NCBI RefSeq assembly: GCF_000307225.1
Contig: NZ_HE978618.1
Span: 110,069-174,068 of the forward strand
Length of the DNA: 64,000 nucleotides
Source: Anaerococcus vaginalis
Lineage (GTDB): Bacteria; Bacillota; Clostridia; Tissierellales; Peptoniphilaceae
Reading direction: 5' to 3'
Of the stretch, positions 44,586-53,977 are shown piece after piece (the stretch's first letter is position 1; every line of letters begins with the position of its first letter). Made by a program: the position numbers and the translations under genes. The notes under the pieces were generated by a model, which did not search any database, was not told where the DNA came from, and saw nothing but the letters and a program-made list of their open reading frames with translations.

Positions 44586-45659
44586 CTAAGCTCCGTAAAC
44601 TTTAGATTCTTTATTTTCTAAAAACCAGCCTTTTGTATTATTAGCAATATTTACTAAGAATAACATAACTGGTACTTCAGTAAGAACACCTACAGTGCAA
44701 GCTAATGCAACTGGTGAATCTATCCCAAATATTGCTATTGCAACAGCTACAGCTAATTCAAAGAAGTTTGAAGCTCCAATCATGCCTGCTGGTGCACCTA
44801 TTTCAAAAGGTAAACCTACTTTTTTGCTTAAGGCATAGGCTATAGTAAAAATTAGGAATGTTTGAAGAGTAAGTGGAATAGCTATTAATAAAATATGAAA
44901 TGGGTTTTCTAAAATTATATTTGCTTGTGAAGAAAATATAATTATTAGGGTCAATAGTAGTCCAAGAGTTGTAATTCCATCAAATTTATTTGAAAATTGT
45001 TTTTCAAAATAATCCTTTCCTCTTTTATCAATTACTATTTTCCTTGTGATGGCACCTCCTAATAATGGAATAGCAACAAATAAAAACACACTAATAAATA
45101 ATGTGCTATATGGTACTACAACATTAGATACACCTAATAAAAACTTCACTATAGGTACAAAAGCAAGTAAAATGATTAAATCATTTGTGGCTACTTGAAC
45201 CACAGTGTAAGCAGGATCACCCTTTGTAAGAGTCGACCACACAAAAACCATAGCAGTACATGGTGCAGCTCCAAGCAAAACAGCCCCCGCTAAATAATCA
45301 TTAGCCAAATCCTTAGGAATGAAATCTTTCAATATAATAAAGAAAAACAAAAAAGCTATTCCAAACATAGTAAATGGTTTTATTAGCCAATTAACAGTCC
45401 ATGTTACAAATAGGCCTTTTGGATTTTCTCTAACTTTTTTAATACTTTGAAAATCTACTTTCATCATCATTGGATAAATCATAATCCAAATTAATATTGC
45501 TATCGGCACAGATATACCTGCAATTTGCATTTTACCTAAAACTGATGGGATTATAGGTATGTATTTTCCTATAAGTACCCCCACAATCATACAAAATAAT
45601 ACCCATAAAGTTAGGTATTTTTGAAATACATTAATTACTTTATCCTTATTTTCTTCCAA
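44586..45659 (-). CDS. ACR3-family arsenite efflux transporter
   Basis: 357 residues with ten hydrophobic helices. GAAPCTAMVFVWS contains the cysteine needed for arsenite transport in ACR3 proteins, and LTEVPVMLFLVNIA closes the family signature. Exports As(III) using the membrane potential. Follows arsR by 62 bp. Confidence 0.94.
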   Translation of the reverse strand: MEENKDKVINVFQKYLTLWVLFCMIVGVLIGKYIPIIPSVLGKMQIAGISVPIAILIWIMIYPMMMKVDFQSIKKVRENPKGLFVTWTVNWLIKPFTMFGIAFLFFFIILKDFIPKDLANDYLAGAVLLGAAPCTAMVFVWSTLTKGDPAYTVVQVATNDLIILLAFVPIVKFLLGVSNVVVPYSTLFISVFLFVAIPLLGGAITRKIVIDKRGKDYFEKQFSNKFDGITTLGLLLTLIIIFSSQANIILENPFHILLIAIPLTLQTFLIFTIAYALSKKVGLPFEIGAPAGMIGASNFFELAVAVAIAIFGIDSPVALACTVGVLTEVPVMLFLVNIANNTKGWFLENKESKVYGA

Positions 45660-45721
45660 TTCTTTTCTTCCTCCTTTGATATAGATGAATTCAAATGTTT
45701 CTATATATAGTGCAAAAAAAT

Positions 45722-46033
45722 TTACTTATTCCAAGTGTGACAAATACATTCCTCCCCGCTATCGAATATTTCCTTTAAGTCGGATTGCATTTCTTGCAGA
45801 ATCTTCTTATTGGCAATGTAATATATATTTTTACCTTCTCTTCGACTAATAACTAGATTAGCGTTCTCTAATCTTTTCATATCATTAGATAGTGTAGGTT
45901 GTGTTATATCAAATTTTTCTAATATCTCACAAGCGCAAAGCTCATAGCAAGATAACATATCTATAATTTCTAATCGTTTTGGATCACTCAAAACTTTTAA
46001 TTTTTTTGATATCTCTATATATTTATTCTTCAT
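45722..46033 (-). CDS. arsR: ArsR-family arsenite-responsive repressor
   Basis: About 103 residues: winged helix (ITQPTLSNDMKRLENANLV) with the As(III)-binding CxC in SCYELCACEIL and further cysteines at the end (EECICHTW). Start placed at ATG 46033, after GGAAGGAGG; a longer frame to 46090 runs through the promoter. First gene of the arsenic operon, repressing it until arsenite binds. Confidence 0.93.
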   Translation of the reverse strand: MKNKYIEISKKLKVLSDPKRLEIIDMLSCYELCACEILEKFDITQPTLSNDMKRLENANLVISRREGKNIYYIANKKILQEMQSDLKEIFDSGEECICHTWNK

Positions 46034-46061
46034 GTAAACCTCCTTCCTCTTTTCATATAAA

Positions 46062-46090
46062 ATTATACATAACATATAGAAAGTTGTCAA
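46062..46090 (-). promoter_or_regulatory. arsR promoter
   Basis: Perfect TTGACA (46085-46090), 17 bp and perfect TATAAT (46062-46067) on the minus strand. An A+T-rich imperfect dyad (ATATG near 46074 and CATAT near 46055) surrounds the -10 and may be the ArsR site. Confidence 0.8.
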
Positions 46091-46471
46091 TGTGTTTTTC
46101 TTTACTACTTAGAATGATTTTTATTGCTCCCTTTTCACTATCTCAACTAATTTATATCTATAAATTTGATTTCTCTCTGTACATTCCACCTAAAATATAC
46201 ACAATGTATAGAGACTCTACAATAATTTATAAATGTACTCTTCCCTCCAAATAAAGTAAAACAAAAAAATTAGGCCTTTAAGATTTCTTATTGAAATCCT
46301 AAAAGCCGCCCGTTTCAACAACTTTATAGAGCATCAACTTAATTTCTTGACATTAATACTATAGTATCCACATGTTCCGTTTGGTCGAGACGGTACATAG
46401 GTTGATTTTTATTATAAAGTATTGTCTAAATTCATACATTATCTACACTTTACAAGCCATCAAGGCTCTTT
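46091..46471. other. Non-coding right edge of the arsenic block
   Basis: No gene is seen in these 381 bp. A hairpin GATTTC / GAAATC extended by GGC..TTT / AAAA..GCC (46273-46307) is followed by T7 on the minus strand and may terminate transcripts from radA. A short GC-richer hairpin (CCGTTTGG...GACGG, 46377-46393) lies further right. Confidence 0.45.
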
Positions 46472-46473
46472 TT
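46455..46473. repeat. Right flanking repeat of the arsenic block
   Basis: AGCCATCAAGGCTCTTTTT matches the left repeat at 42383-42401 except for one missing A. It still ends in T5 on the plus strand although no plus-strand gene ends here, as expected if the original SDR terminator was duplicated by an insertion. Confidence 0.6.
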
Positions 46474-47844
46474 ATTTTCCAAAAACATCCAAGATTACTT
46501 CTTTTATATTTTTCATCTCTTTTATTTCTAAATTTTTGTATTCTTTTTTATCTATTTGTGATTTTCCAATGTAGGCTTTTTTGTAGCCTAATCTTTCTAA
46601 CTCTTTTAATCTTGATTTTATTTGCGGAACTTTTTTAAGCTCTCCTGTTAGGCCTACTTCTGCTATAAAAACTGTTTTATTATCGACTGGTTTTTTCAAA
46701 TATGATGAGGCGATTGAAATCATTATTGCAAGATTTACTGATTGCTCTCTCATTTTTAGTCCACCCGTCGCTTTTATTATTACATTTTCATCAAATAAAT
46801 TTATTCCAGCTCTTTCTTGTAAAATTGAAATTAAGGTGTTCAAATCATCTTTTCTTAAACTATCTCCAATCCTTTGAGGATAGGGCATAAATGATTTTGA
46901 AACTAAGGATTCTATTTCAATTTCCAAAAGTCTGCTTCCTTCTTTCATCACAGAAATTGCAGAGCCTTCGATTCCTGAATCTCTTTCTGTAATAAAATAT
47001 TCTGATGGATTTGTAATTTCGATTAGGCCTTCTTCTTGCATGGAAAATAATCCAACTTCTCCTGTCGGGCCGAACCTATTTTTTGTGCTTGTCAAAAGTC
47101 TTAGATCTTCTTCATTTTCTCCATCCAAAAGTAAAACTGTATCAACTAAATGTTCCAAAGTTCTAAGCCCTGCCATCTCTCCTGTTTTATTCATATGTCC
47201 TACCATAATAAAGGCCCTTTTTTTCTCAGGATTTTTTGCAAGTTCAACACACTTATTTGCACATTCAATTGTTTGGGTAGGAGAGCCTTGCTTGTTGTCA
47301 AATTCGTTTAAGGCAAAAGTTTGAATTGAATCTAAAATTATTATATCTGCATCTTTTTTCTTTATTTCAATTTCTGCAAGATCCATTGAATTTGTCGATA
47401 AAATCCAAATATTTTGTGAAATTTCTCCAATAATCCTATCAGCTCTAGCCTTAATTTGCGATTCACTTTCCTCTCCCGAAACATACATAACCTTAAATCC
47501 ATCTTTTGCATAAGATGAAGATAATTGTAAAAGAAGAGTAGATTTTCCAGCTCCAGGTCTTGCTGTTAAAATTGAAACTGAATCTTTTACAAGTCCTCCA
47601 CCGATTGCCCTATCAAATTCTTCAAAGGAAGATTTTATTCTTTCGGATTCGTCAAGTTTAATCTCTTTTAATAATCTCGCTTGGTTTTCAAAATCAAGGG
47701 AGATGGAATTTTTTGATGAAGATTCTTTTTTATGGTTTTTTCAATCAAAGTTCCCCATTTTTCACATTCTGGGCATTGGCCTGCCCAAACATTTTGCACA
47801 TGCCCACAATTTTCGCATTCAAAAACCCTCTTAATTTTTGCCAT
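46472..47844 (-). pseudogene. radA: DNA repair protein RadA, one-base frameshift near the N terminus
   Basis: The ATG at 47844 (after AGGAG) opens the zinc finger (C-x2-C, C-x2-C in FECENCGHV and CPECEKWG) but the frame stops after about 60 codons. The remaining protein, in another frame, holds Walker A ARPGAGKST, VMYVSGEES, the RadA motif KNRFG and the Lon-like C terminus. One extra base in the T6 run at 47726-47731 (or at 47736-47741) restores a normal 457-residue RadA. Without it, only a fragment lacking the zinc finger and Walker A could be made. Overlaps gshA by 14 bp. Confidence 0.88.
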
Positions 47845-49147
47845 CAAATTCTCCTAAAGCATAATTTACAGAGAATCTTTCGCAAGCTTTTTTTGGATCT
47901 TCTTTATAATTTTTTTCAAATTTATCTCTTAAAGTTTCTTTTTCATCCATTAATTTTTCTATGGAAGAAAGATAGATTTTTTCATTTTCATCAAGGCCGT
48001 CTTTTGCAAGAGAAATAAAATATTTTATCCATTCACAAACAGTTTTTCCTTCATATTTTGCTTTAATACCGTAATTTTTTGTATCATTTTTTAATTTTTG
48101 GCAAGCCTCATAGGTCATATTTTTAAAATCTTCTCTTAATTTATTTAGATTTTTTTCATTATAAAATAATCCCTTGATTAAGGCTGCAAAGGAAAGATTA
48201 TATGGATAAGGCACCGCATCAGGCATTCTTATTTCTATATATTTTTTAACCCTAACATCTGGAAAAACTATGGAAAGGGCATGAAAAATCATCTCATCTG
48301 ATGAGTCTTTGTCCATTATTTTTTCAAATTTTGTATCGCCTTTATATACATCTTTTCCATCTTCGTGAATGAAAATTATATCTGTATTTAAAATTTTTTC
48401 TGCATATTTTCCATAAGACATATCCTCATCAAAGGCAAAATCATAAAGACCTGTCCTATTTTTATCGCAATATTCCCAAATTTCTTGGCGAAGATTTCTG
48501 TATTTATAAGGATCTCCTTGAAAAATATAGGCATTATCATAAAGACTATACATAAAAGGTGCAAGAGCATTTGCCACAAAAAATTTCTTTTTAAAATCTT
48601 TTTCAGAGGAAAAATCTATGGCTGATTGGACACTTGCAGTTCCTCTCATCATATTTAGGGCATATTTTCCACCAAATTCGGTGAAATATTTTTGCATATA
48701 TTTGTACCTATCTTTTGGAATAATATCAAAATCCATTATTTTTGATTTTGGATGATAGCCCAAAGTTTCAAGATATTGGTTTTTTTCTTCAAAAATCGGA
48801 ATAATTTCTCCCATAATTTTTTTATAAGACTCATCCAAATCTTTTATATTTTTTTTAGCATCAATTGCAAGTTCAAATTGTCCAGCAGGTTCAAGATTTA
48901 CAGCTATATCATCTTCCCTAAGCCCGAGAATATATCCATCGTGTTCATTAGTTACAGAAAATCCCATCTTTTTTAAATCTTCTAAAGTAGATCCAACCCC
49001 TTTTTCTCCAAAATAATCATAAGAGAAAAGCTTATCCTTATCTATTACAAAATGTTCCATTTCAAGACCAATTTTAAAATTTTCTTTTTGGCTTTCACCA
49101 GATTTTATGTAAGAAATAATTTTATCTTTTTTTTCTTGGTAATTCAC
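47831..49147 (-). CDS. gshA: Glutamate-cysteine ligase (GCS2 type)
   Basis: About 438 residues; joins glutamate and cysteine to gamma-glutamylcysteine. GLEMEHFVIDKD near the N terminus, LEPAGQFELAID, RGTASVQSAIDF and IEIRMPDAVP are family motifs. Start chosen at a GTG at 49147, which lies 5 nt after GGAGG; an ATG at 49201 has no ribosome site and an ATG at 49159 overlaps the GGAGG. No gshB is adjacent, so the product may be gamma-glutamylcysteine itself. First gene of a gshA-radA pair. Confidence 0.88.
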   Translation of the reverse strand: MNYQEKKDKIISYIKSGESQKENFKIGLEMEHFVIDKDKLFSYDYFGEKGVGSTLEDLKKMGFSVTNEHDGYILGLREDDIAVNLEPAGQFELAIDAKKNIKDLDESYKKIMGEIIPIFEEKNQYLETLGYHPKSKIMDFDIIPKDRYKYMQKYFTEFGGKYALNMMRGTASVQSAIDFSSEKDFKKKFFVANALAPFMYSLYDNAYIFQGDPYKYRNLRQEIWEYCDKNRTGLYDFAFDEDMSYGKYAEKILNTDIIFIHEDGKDVYKGDTKFEKIMDKDSSDEMIFHALSIVFPDVRVKKYIEIRMPDAVPYPYNLSFAALIKGLFYNEKNLNKLREDFKNMTYEACQKLKNDTKNYGIKAKYEGKTVCEWIKYFISLAKDGLDENEKIYLSSIEKLMDEKETLRDKFEKNYKEDPKKACERFSVNYALGEFDGKN

Positions 49148-49353
49148 AATATCCTCCATTTCTCGATATTTTTCTCTAGTTACTAATATACCCGATTTCA
49201 ATTAATAATAAATTTGCTCTTTTCATTTTTCTAAAATTCTTTTGGAGAGTATTTGCAATGACTTTTAAAATTTTTTCTTTAAGCAAACTTGCTTGTATTT
49301 TGTTTATTTTATATATAAAATAGGTATAAGAATTAAAAGATTAGGAGGTCAAT

Positions 49354-50313
49354 ATGAAAAAGAAATTTAGCCTTATTGTTGCTATGGCTTTTTTACTTTC
49401 ATCTTGTGGTAGTGAAATGGTCAAGGTAAATCAAGATGAAATCGCAAAAAACGAGGCAGAATTAGAGGAAAAAAATAAGTCAAATGATGACGAAAGTATA
49501 GAAAATGATAATTCTAGTGAAGAAGATGCTAAAGATGATAAGAAAGATAAATTAGAAAATAAAATAAATAAAAAAATAAAATTAGGAGAAGATTCCGATA
49601 AGGAAAGTGATAAAAAAGTAGAAAATGAAAATTCTCCTAAAAACACTAATAAGGAAATAAAAAGAACTTATCCTGAAAATAAAAATTCTAAAGATAGCAA
49701 AAGCCTAAGTCCTGTTCAAAATAGTAAAAATGATTCTACTTCTTCTGGCAAAAAAGCCTATGTAAGTTTTAAAAATCCTGATACTTCCGATAAGTCCAAA
49801 AATTATCCCCATATTTTAAAGGACTTAAAGGGAAAAGAATTTGTTTTTTCTTCAGGAGCTGGCGGATGGCAAACTGTTTTGAATTTTTCAGAAAATGGTA
49901 ATTTCACTGCAAAATATGAAGATTACGATTCTGATTCTGTTTCCATTTGTGAATTTAATGGAAAATTTTCTATTGATTCTAAGGTAAATGACACTGCCTA
50001 TATTTTAAGACTTGATAAGGCAGAAATTACAAGTCCAGTAAATACCGAAGAAGTAAAAAATATTGACGGAAAAGAAATAAAAGTAAAATATACTGATCTT
50101 CCATATGGTTTTGCAGTCAATAATGACGATGACCATTCTTTCCAAGAAAAATTTTCTTTATATCTCCCACTTAGGAAAAGATCTCAAATGAGTGATAAGG
50201 TAAATGAATGGCTTGATATTTCTGGAGAGAAAAATGTAGAAAAAAACATAACAAGAATTTACTTGCTTGTAAATAACAAAACAATCGACACCTTTAGAGA
50301 ACAAGTAAAATAA
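49354..50313 (+). CDS. Lipoprotein with charged linker and C-terminal beta domain
   Basis: 319 residues. Signal peptide with lipobox LLSSCGS (Cys18), then about 120 residues of Lys/Glu/Asp/Asn/Ser-rich low-complexity linker, and a C-terminal domain from about residue 150 (LKGKEFVFSSGAGGWQTVLN, GNFTAKYEDYDSD) that looks like a lipocalin- or ZinT-like beta barrel. Surface protein; ligand unknown. Its last base overlaps ogt. Confidence 0.8.
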   Translation: MKKKFSLIVAMAFLLSSCGSEMVKVNQDEIAKNEAELEEKNKSNDDESIENDNSSEEDAKDDKKDKLENKINKKIKLGEDSDKESDKKVENENSPKNTNKEIKRTYPENKNSKDSKSLSPVQNSKNDSTSSGKKAYVSFKNPDTSDKSKNYPHILKDLKGKEFVFSSGAGGWQTVLNFSENGNFTAKYEDYDSDSVSICEFNGKFSIDSKVNDTAYILRLDKAEITSPVNTEEVKNIDGKEIKVKYTDLPYGFAVNNDDDHSFQEKFSLYLPLRKRSQMSDKVNEWLDISGEKNVEKNITRIYLLVNNKTIDTFREQVK

Positions 50314-50756
50314 TGAAAGCCTATTACAAAAAAAATGAATTTATTTTTGAAATAAAATACCAAGAAAAAATTCAAGCAATAAGAATTGTTGAAAAAGAAC
50401 AATTTAGCGAAAAATCACCTATTTCTGACCTTGCCTTTGAAGAGGTTTCTAAATTTCTTGATGGAAAATTAAAAAAATTTTCTTTCGAAATTGCCCCTCA
50501 AGGAACAGATTTTCAAAAAAAAGTATGGAAAGAAATCGAAAAAATTCCCTATGGAAAAACTATAAGCTACAAAGAAATCGGCGAAAAAATAAATTCAAAG
50601 GCCTACCAAGCAATAGGAACAGCTTGTGGGAAAAATCCTATTTTATTTAGGATTCCCTGCCACAGAGTCCTTGGGAAAAACAATCTAGGTGGATTTTTCT
50701 ATGGTCTTGATTTAAAAAAAGAATTATTAAAAATGGAAAAATCTTGCAAAATTTAA
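50313..50756 (+). CDS. ogt: Methylated-DNA-protein cysteine methyltransferase
   Basis: 147 residues. The acceptor cysteine lies in FRIPCHRVLG, preceded by the DNA-binding helix region FQKKVWKEIEKIPYGKTISY. Repairs O6-methylguanine by suicide transfer. Start overlaps the preceding stop (TAATG). Confidence 0.95.
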   Translation: MKAYYKKNEFIFEIKYQEKIQAIRIVEKEQFSEKSPISDLAFEEVSKFLDGKLKKFSFEIAPQGTDFQKKVWKEIEKIPYGKTISYKEIGEKINSKAYQAIGTACGKNPILFRIPCHRVLGKNNLGGFFYGLDLKKELLKMEKSCKI

Positions 50757-50772
50757 TTTTTGCAAGATTTTT
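50742..50772 (+). terminator. Terminator of ogt
   Basis: TCTTGCAAAA (50742-50751) pairs with TTTTGCAAGA (50758-50767), then T5. The left arm is inside the last ogt codons. Confidence 0.8.
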
Positions 50773-51150
50773 ATTTTTTATTAAGAACAATCATATTATA
50801 AAATCTCTCATATCTCAACTTTTTTAAAATCCATAACTTTTTCTTCAAACTTTCATAGTCTTTATTTTCAAAAATTTCCATTAAAAATTTAAAATATTCT
50901 ATTAAACAAGATATTTTTTGAAAATTTCTACAAACTCTAACCTTTTATATCTTAAATCTTATTAAATACCATAATTTTTTCAAAATTTTCCAAGGAGAAG
51001 TTTAAAATTTATATTTAAAATTTTACATCATTATCTTATTAACTAAATATTTTCCCATTCTATTTCATTTTAAATTTTTATTTTTTAACCTATGTTTTAA
51101 AATATATTTTTTTAAATCTCTTCTTAAAGATAACATTTTTAAAAACTTTA
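50773..51150. other. AT-rich gap before the zinc operon
   Basis: No gene, tRNA or clear structure is seen in about 380 bp; it is extremely A+T-rich. Confidence 0.5.
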
Positions 51151-51198
51151 AATGATAATGCAAATCATTCTTGACATTTGTTTTTTTATTGTTATCAT
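51151..51198 (+). promoter_or_regulatory. Zur-type box and promoter of the zinc operon
   Basis: AATGATAATGCAAATCATT (51151-51169) is a Fur/Zur-like dyad (11 of 14 positions of TGATAATNATTATCA). It abuts a perfect -35 TTGACA (51171-51176); the -10 TATCAT (51193-51198) follows at 16 bp within another ATCATTTAT half-site. As the genes import zinc, Zur is the likely binder. Confidence 0.7.
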
Positions 51199-51261
51199 TT
51201 ATTTGTCGATAGTTAATTAACTAAAATACAAATTTATAAATTAAATAATAAGGAGAATGAA

Positions 51262-51942
51262 ATGAAAAATAAAAAATCACTTAGTTTAGTTGCCCTTTTA
51301 TCTTTGGGACTTATGTTGACAGCTTGTCAAAAGGATCAAAAAAATGATGAGCCTTCTAGTACAAATGTTTCTCAAGAAATGAAAAAAGATGATGCTTCTA
51401 ATAAGAGCAATGATTCTTCTGATGCTGATAAGGAAAAATCTAGCGAAGTAAGCCTTGCTGATTGGGAAGGTGAATGGAATAATATGGGCGGATATCTTGA
51501 CAAAGATGAAGTTCAAAGTGCTTTTAAAACCTTAGCTGAAAAAGAAAAAGTTGATGAAAAAGAAGCTAAGGAAAATTATTTAAAGAAAAGAAAATGTGAT
51601 TTTGGTGGTCTTGAAATAAAAGATAATAAAATAAAATTCTTAAAAGATTTTCCAGATAAAAAAGGTGACGTTATCAGTGAGAGCGAATATAAATATGTTG
51701 GAAAACAAGAAGTTGAACATGGTGGTCATAAATTAGAATGGGATATTTTTGAAGCTAAAAATGATGATGCACCTTATAAATTTATTCTTATGATGCCAAT
51801 TCATGGAGAAGAAAGTCTAACACATTTCCATATGAGATATGGTGATGACAAGGATAAATTATTAAAAGATGAAGGATGGTTCCCTACTTTTGTAAAACCA
51901 AACACAACTGATGCACAAATAATTGATGAAATTACTGAATAA
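51262..51942 (+). CDS. zinT: ZinT-domain zinc-binding lipoprotein
   Basis: 226 residues. Lipobox LMLTACQ (Cys22), a short acidic linker and a ZinT/YodA domain from about residue 68 (LADWEGEWNNMGGYL) with metal-binding histidines in EVEHGGHKL and LTHFHMRYGD. In some Gram-positives this domain is fused to the AdcA zinc receptor; here it is separate and just upstream of it. Should capture zinc at the cell surface. Confidence 0.92.
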   Translation: MKNKKSLSLVALLSLGLMLTACQKDQKNDEPSSTNVSQEMKKDDASNKSNDSSDADKEKSSEVSLADWEGEWNNMGGYLDKDEVQSAFKTLAEKEKVDEKEAKENYLKKRKCDFGGLEIKDNKIKFLKDFPDKKGDVISESEYKYVGKQEVEHGGHKLEWDIFEAKNDDAPYKFILMMPIHGEESLTHFHMRYGDDKDKLLKDEGWFPTFVKPNTTDAQIIDEITE

Positions 51943-51987
51943 TTTATGTGGGTTGAAATTTTTCAACCCTCTTTCTAAGGAGGAAGA

Positions 51988-53328
51988 ATGAAAAAAAGAT
52001 ATATAAGTTTTTTTGTTTTCTTACTTTTTCTCTTTAGCTCTTGTGCAAATAAGAATGAGCACTCTTCTGATAAACCTTTGGTTTATACTTCTTTTTATCC
52101 TGTTTATGAAATGACAAAAATGATTGGTGATGACACGATAGATGTAGAATCTTTTATGCCCCTTGATAAGCAACCTCACCTTTGGGAGCCAAGTCCTAAG
52201 GATATGAAAAAGCTAGCAAAGTGTGATCTTTTGGTTGTAAATGGCGCTAATATGGAACCTTGGCTTGATAAGGTTAAGGAAAATTTACCAAATCTTGATA
52301 TTTTAAAATTATCTGATTCTGTTGATCTTATTACTTATAAGGGAGCGGCAGCTATTGGTGATTTTCAATATATGTCTAAAGTGAATTTGAAAAAAGGAAA
52401 AAATAAATTTGATTTTGGTCACACTCATGAAGATATGATGAGGGTTGCCTTTATAAAAGATGATGGTACTCGTGGAGAAAATTTGGTAAAAAAATGTAAA
52501 GATATAATGAGCCAAAAAGGAGAGTTAATTCATCAAAAAGAAACTTTCGATCTTGAAGAAGGAAAGGTTTATGGTCTTGAGATGGGACATGAATCTGGAG
52601 AGGTTTTCTTTAATATTCCAAAAGATGGAGATTATATTTTTATAAGCGACAGGATAAGTGAAGATCTTCTTCCATATAATTTGGTTGGAAGTGATGGTAA
52701 ATTTTTAAAAGATGAAAAAAAGGAAGAGCCTTTGATGGAGGGTTCATCTTCTGGATTTGATAAAATAACTTATGATCCCCACTCATGGTTATCCATTACC
52801 AATGCAAAAAAATATTTGAATGCTATCAATGAAAAATTAACCGAAAAATATCCGAAAAATGAAAGAATTTATAAGAAAAATAAATTAAAGTATGTTGATA
52901 AACTTACTGATATTGATGCAAAATATAAAGAAAAATTTTCAAAAATCGATAAAAATAAGAGAAATTTCTTAGTAGTTCATTATGCCTATGCTTATGTTGC
53001 AAGAGATTTTGATTTGTTTCAATATCCACTTCAAGGTCTAACAAGTTTAGAAAATCCTAGCCTTAAAACTATAAAAAAAGCCATAGACTTTTCTGAAAGC
53101 AAAAATATTTCCACAGTTTTTTATGAATATGGACAAAATCCAAAACAAGCTCAGGCTTTGGCTGAAGAAATTGGTGGAAAAATCTCTCCTCTTGCTTCTA
53201 TGGAATATGTTAATAAGGAACAGGAGAAAGGTAAACTTAATTATATTGATCTTATGGAAATGAATCTTGAAAATCTCTACAAATCTATGACCGAGGAGGA
53301 AAATAATGAAAGCAGTGTCAATAAATAA
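51988..53328 (+). CDS. znuA: Zinc ABC transporter substrate-binding lipoprotein with an inserted domain
   Basis: 446 residues, far longer than the usual ~300. Lipobox LFSSCAN (Cys19). The cluster A-I fold and zinc ligands are His64 (QPHLWEPS), His265 (DPHSWLS), His331 (VVHYAYAYVARD) and the acidic region FYEYGQNP. Between residues ~117 and ~260 there is an extra, beta-rich segment (GHTHEDMMRVAF, MGHESGEVFFNIPKDG, PYNLVGSDGK) where other ZnuA proteins have a short His-rich loop. Partner of ZnuCB downstream. Confidence 0.9.
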   Translation: MKKRYISFFVFLLFLFSSCANKNEHSSDKPLVYTSFYPVYEMTKMIGDDTIDVESFMPLDKQPHLWEPSPKDMKKLAKCDLLVVNGANMEPWLDKVKENLPNLDILKLSDSVDLITYKGAAAIGDFQYMSKVNLKKGKNKFDFGHTHEDMMRVAFIKDDGTRGENLVKKCKDIMSQKGELIHQKETFDLEEGKVYGLEMGHESGEVFFNIPKDGDYIFISDRISEDLLPYNLVGSDGKFLKDEKKEEPLMEGSSSGFDKITYDPHSWLSITNAKKYLNAINEKLTEKYPKNERIYKKNKLKYVDKLTDIDAKYKEKFSKIDKNKRNFLVVHYAYAYVARDFDLFQYPLQGLTSLENPSLKTIKKAIDFSESKNISTVFYEYGQNPKQAQALAEEIGGKISPLASMEYVNKEQEKGKLNYIDLMEMNLENLYKSMTEEENNESSVNK

Positions 53329-53977
53329 TTTGAATTTTTCTTATTCACAAATTCCTGTTTTAAAAAATTGCAATTTGAATGTTGATGTCGGTGAATTTAC
53401 GGTAATTCTTGGTGGAAATGGTTCAGGTAAATCAACTTTAATAAAACTTATGCTTGGAGAATTAAAAAATAATAGTGGAGAAATTAAAATTCTTGGCAAA
53501 AATATTGAAGATTATGTTTCTTTTAAAGACATTGGCTATGTCCCACAAATAAATATAGTAAATAAAATTGCCTTTCCTATAACTTGCCTTGAACTAGTTT
53601 CATTAAATCTTTATGAAGAATTTGGTCTTATTAAAATCCCCAAGAAAAATCATTACCAAAAAGCAAAAGATATACTAAAAAAAATGGGTATGGAAAATTA
53701 TATCAACACTCCTGTAAATGAATTGTCGGGAGGTCTTGCTCAAAGGGCGATGATTTCAAAAGCTATGATAAATGATCCAAAAATTTTAATTCTTGATGAA
53801 CCGACAGCAGGAGTTGATAAGTATTCTAAGGACCATTTTTTTGAAACAATAGATTTTCTTTCAAAAAAATTTAATGTAACTATAATTATGGTTACTCACG
53901 AATTAAAAGAAATGGAATCTTTAAATATTAAAATGACAAAATATGAAATGATAGAAGGGAGTTTGAAAAAATGCTAG
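53306..53977 (+). CDS. znuC: Zinc ABC transporter ATP-binding protein
   Basis: 223 residues: Walker A LGGNGSGKSTL, signature ELSGGLAQRAMI, Walker B ILILDEPTAGVD and H-loop VTHEL. It overlaps znuA by 23 bp, with GAGGAGG inside znuA, and overlaps znuB by 7 bp. Powers the ZnuAB permease. Confidence 0.94.
   Translation: MKAVSINNLNFSYSQIPVLKNCNLNVDVGEFTVILGGNGSGKSTLIKLMLGELKNNSGEIKILGKNIEDYVSFKDIGYVPQINIVNKIAFPITCLELVSLNLYEEFGLIKIPKKNHYQKAKDILKKMGMENYINTPVNELSGGLAQRAMISKAMINDPKILILDEPTAGVDKYSKDHFFETIDFLSKKFNVTIIMVTHELKEMESLNIKMTKYEMIEGSLKKC

Noticed and set aside
46372-46638. Plus-strand frame MFRLVETVHRL... over the right edge of the arsenic block
   Set aside because: It runs mainly antisense to the radA 3' end, is leucine/phenylalanine-rich as expected for the complement of an AT-rich gene, and has no ribosome site.
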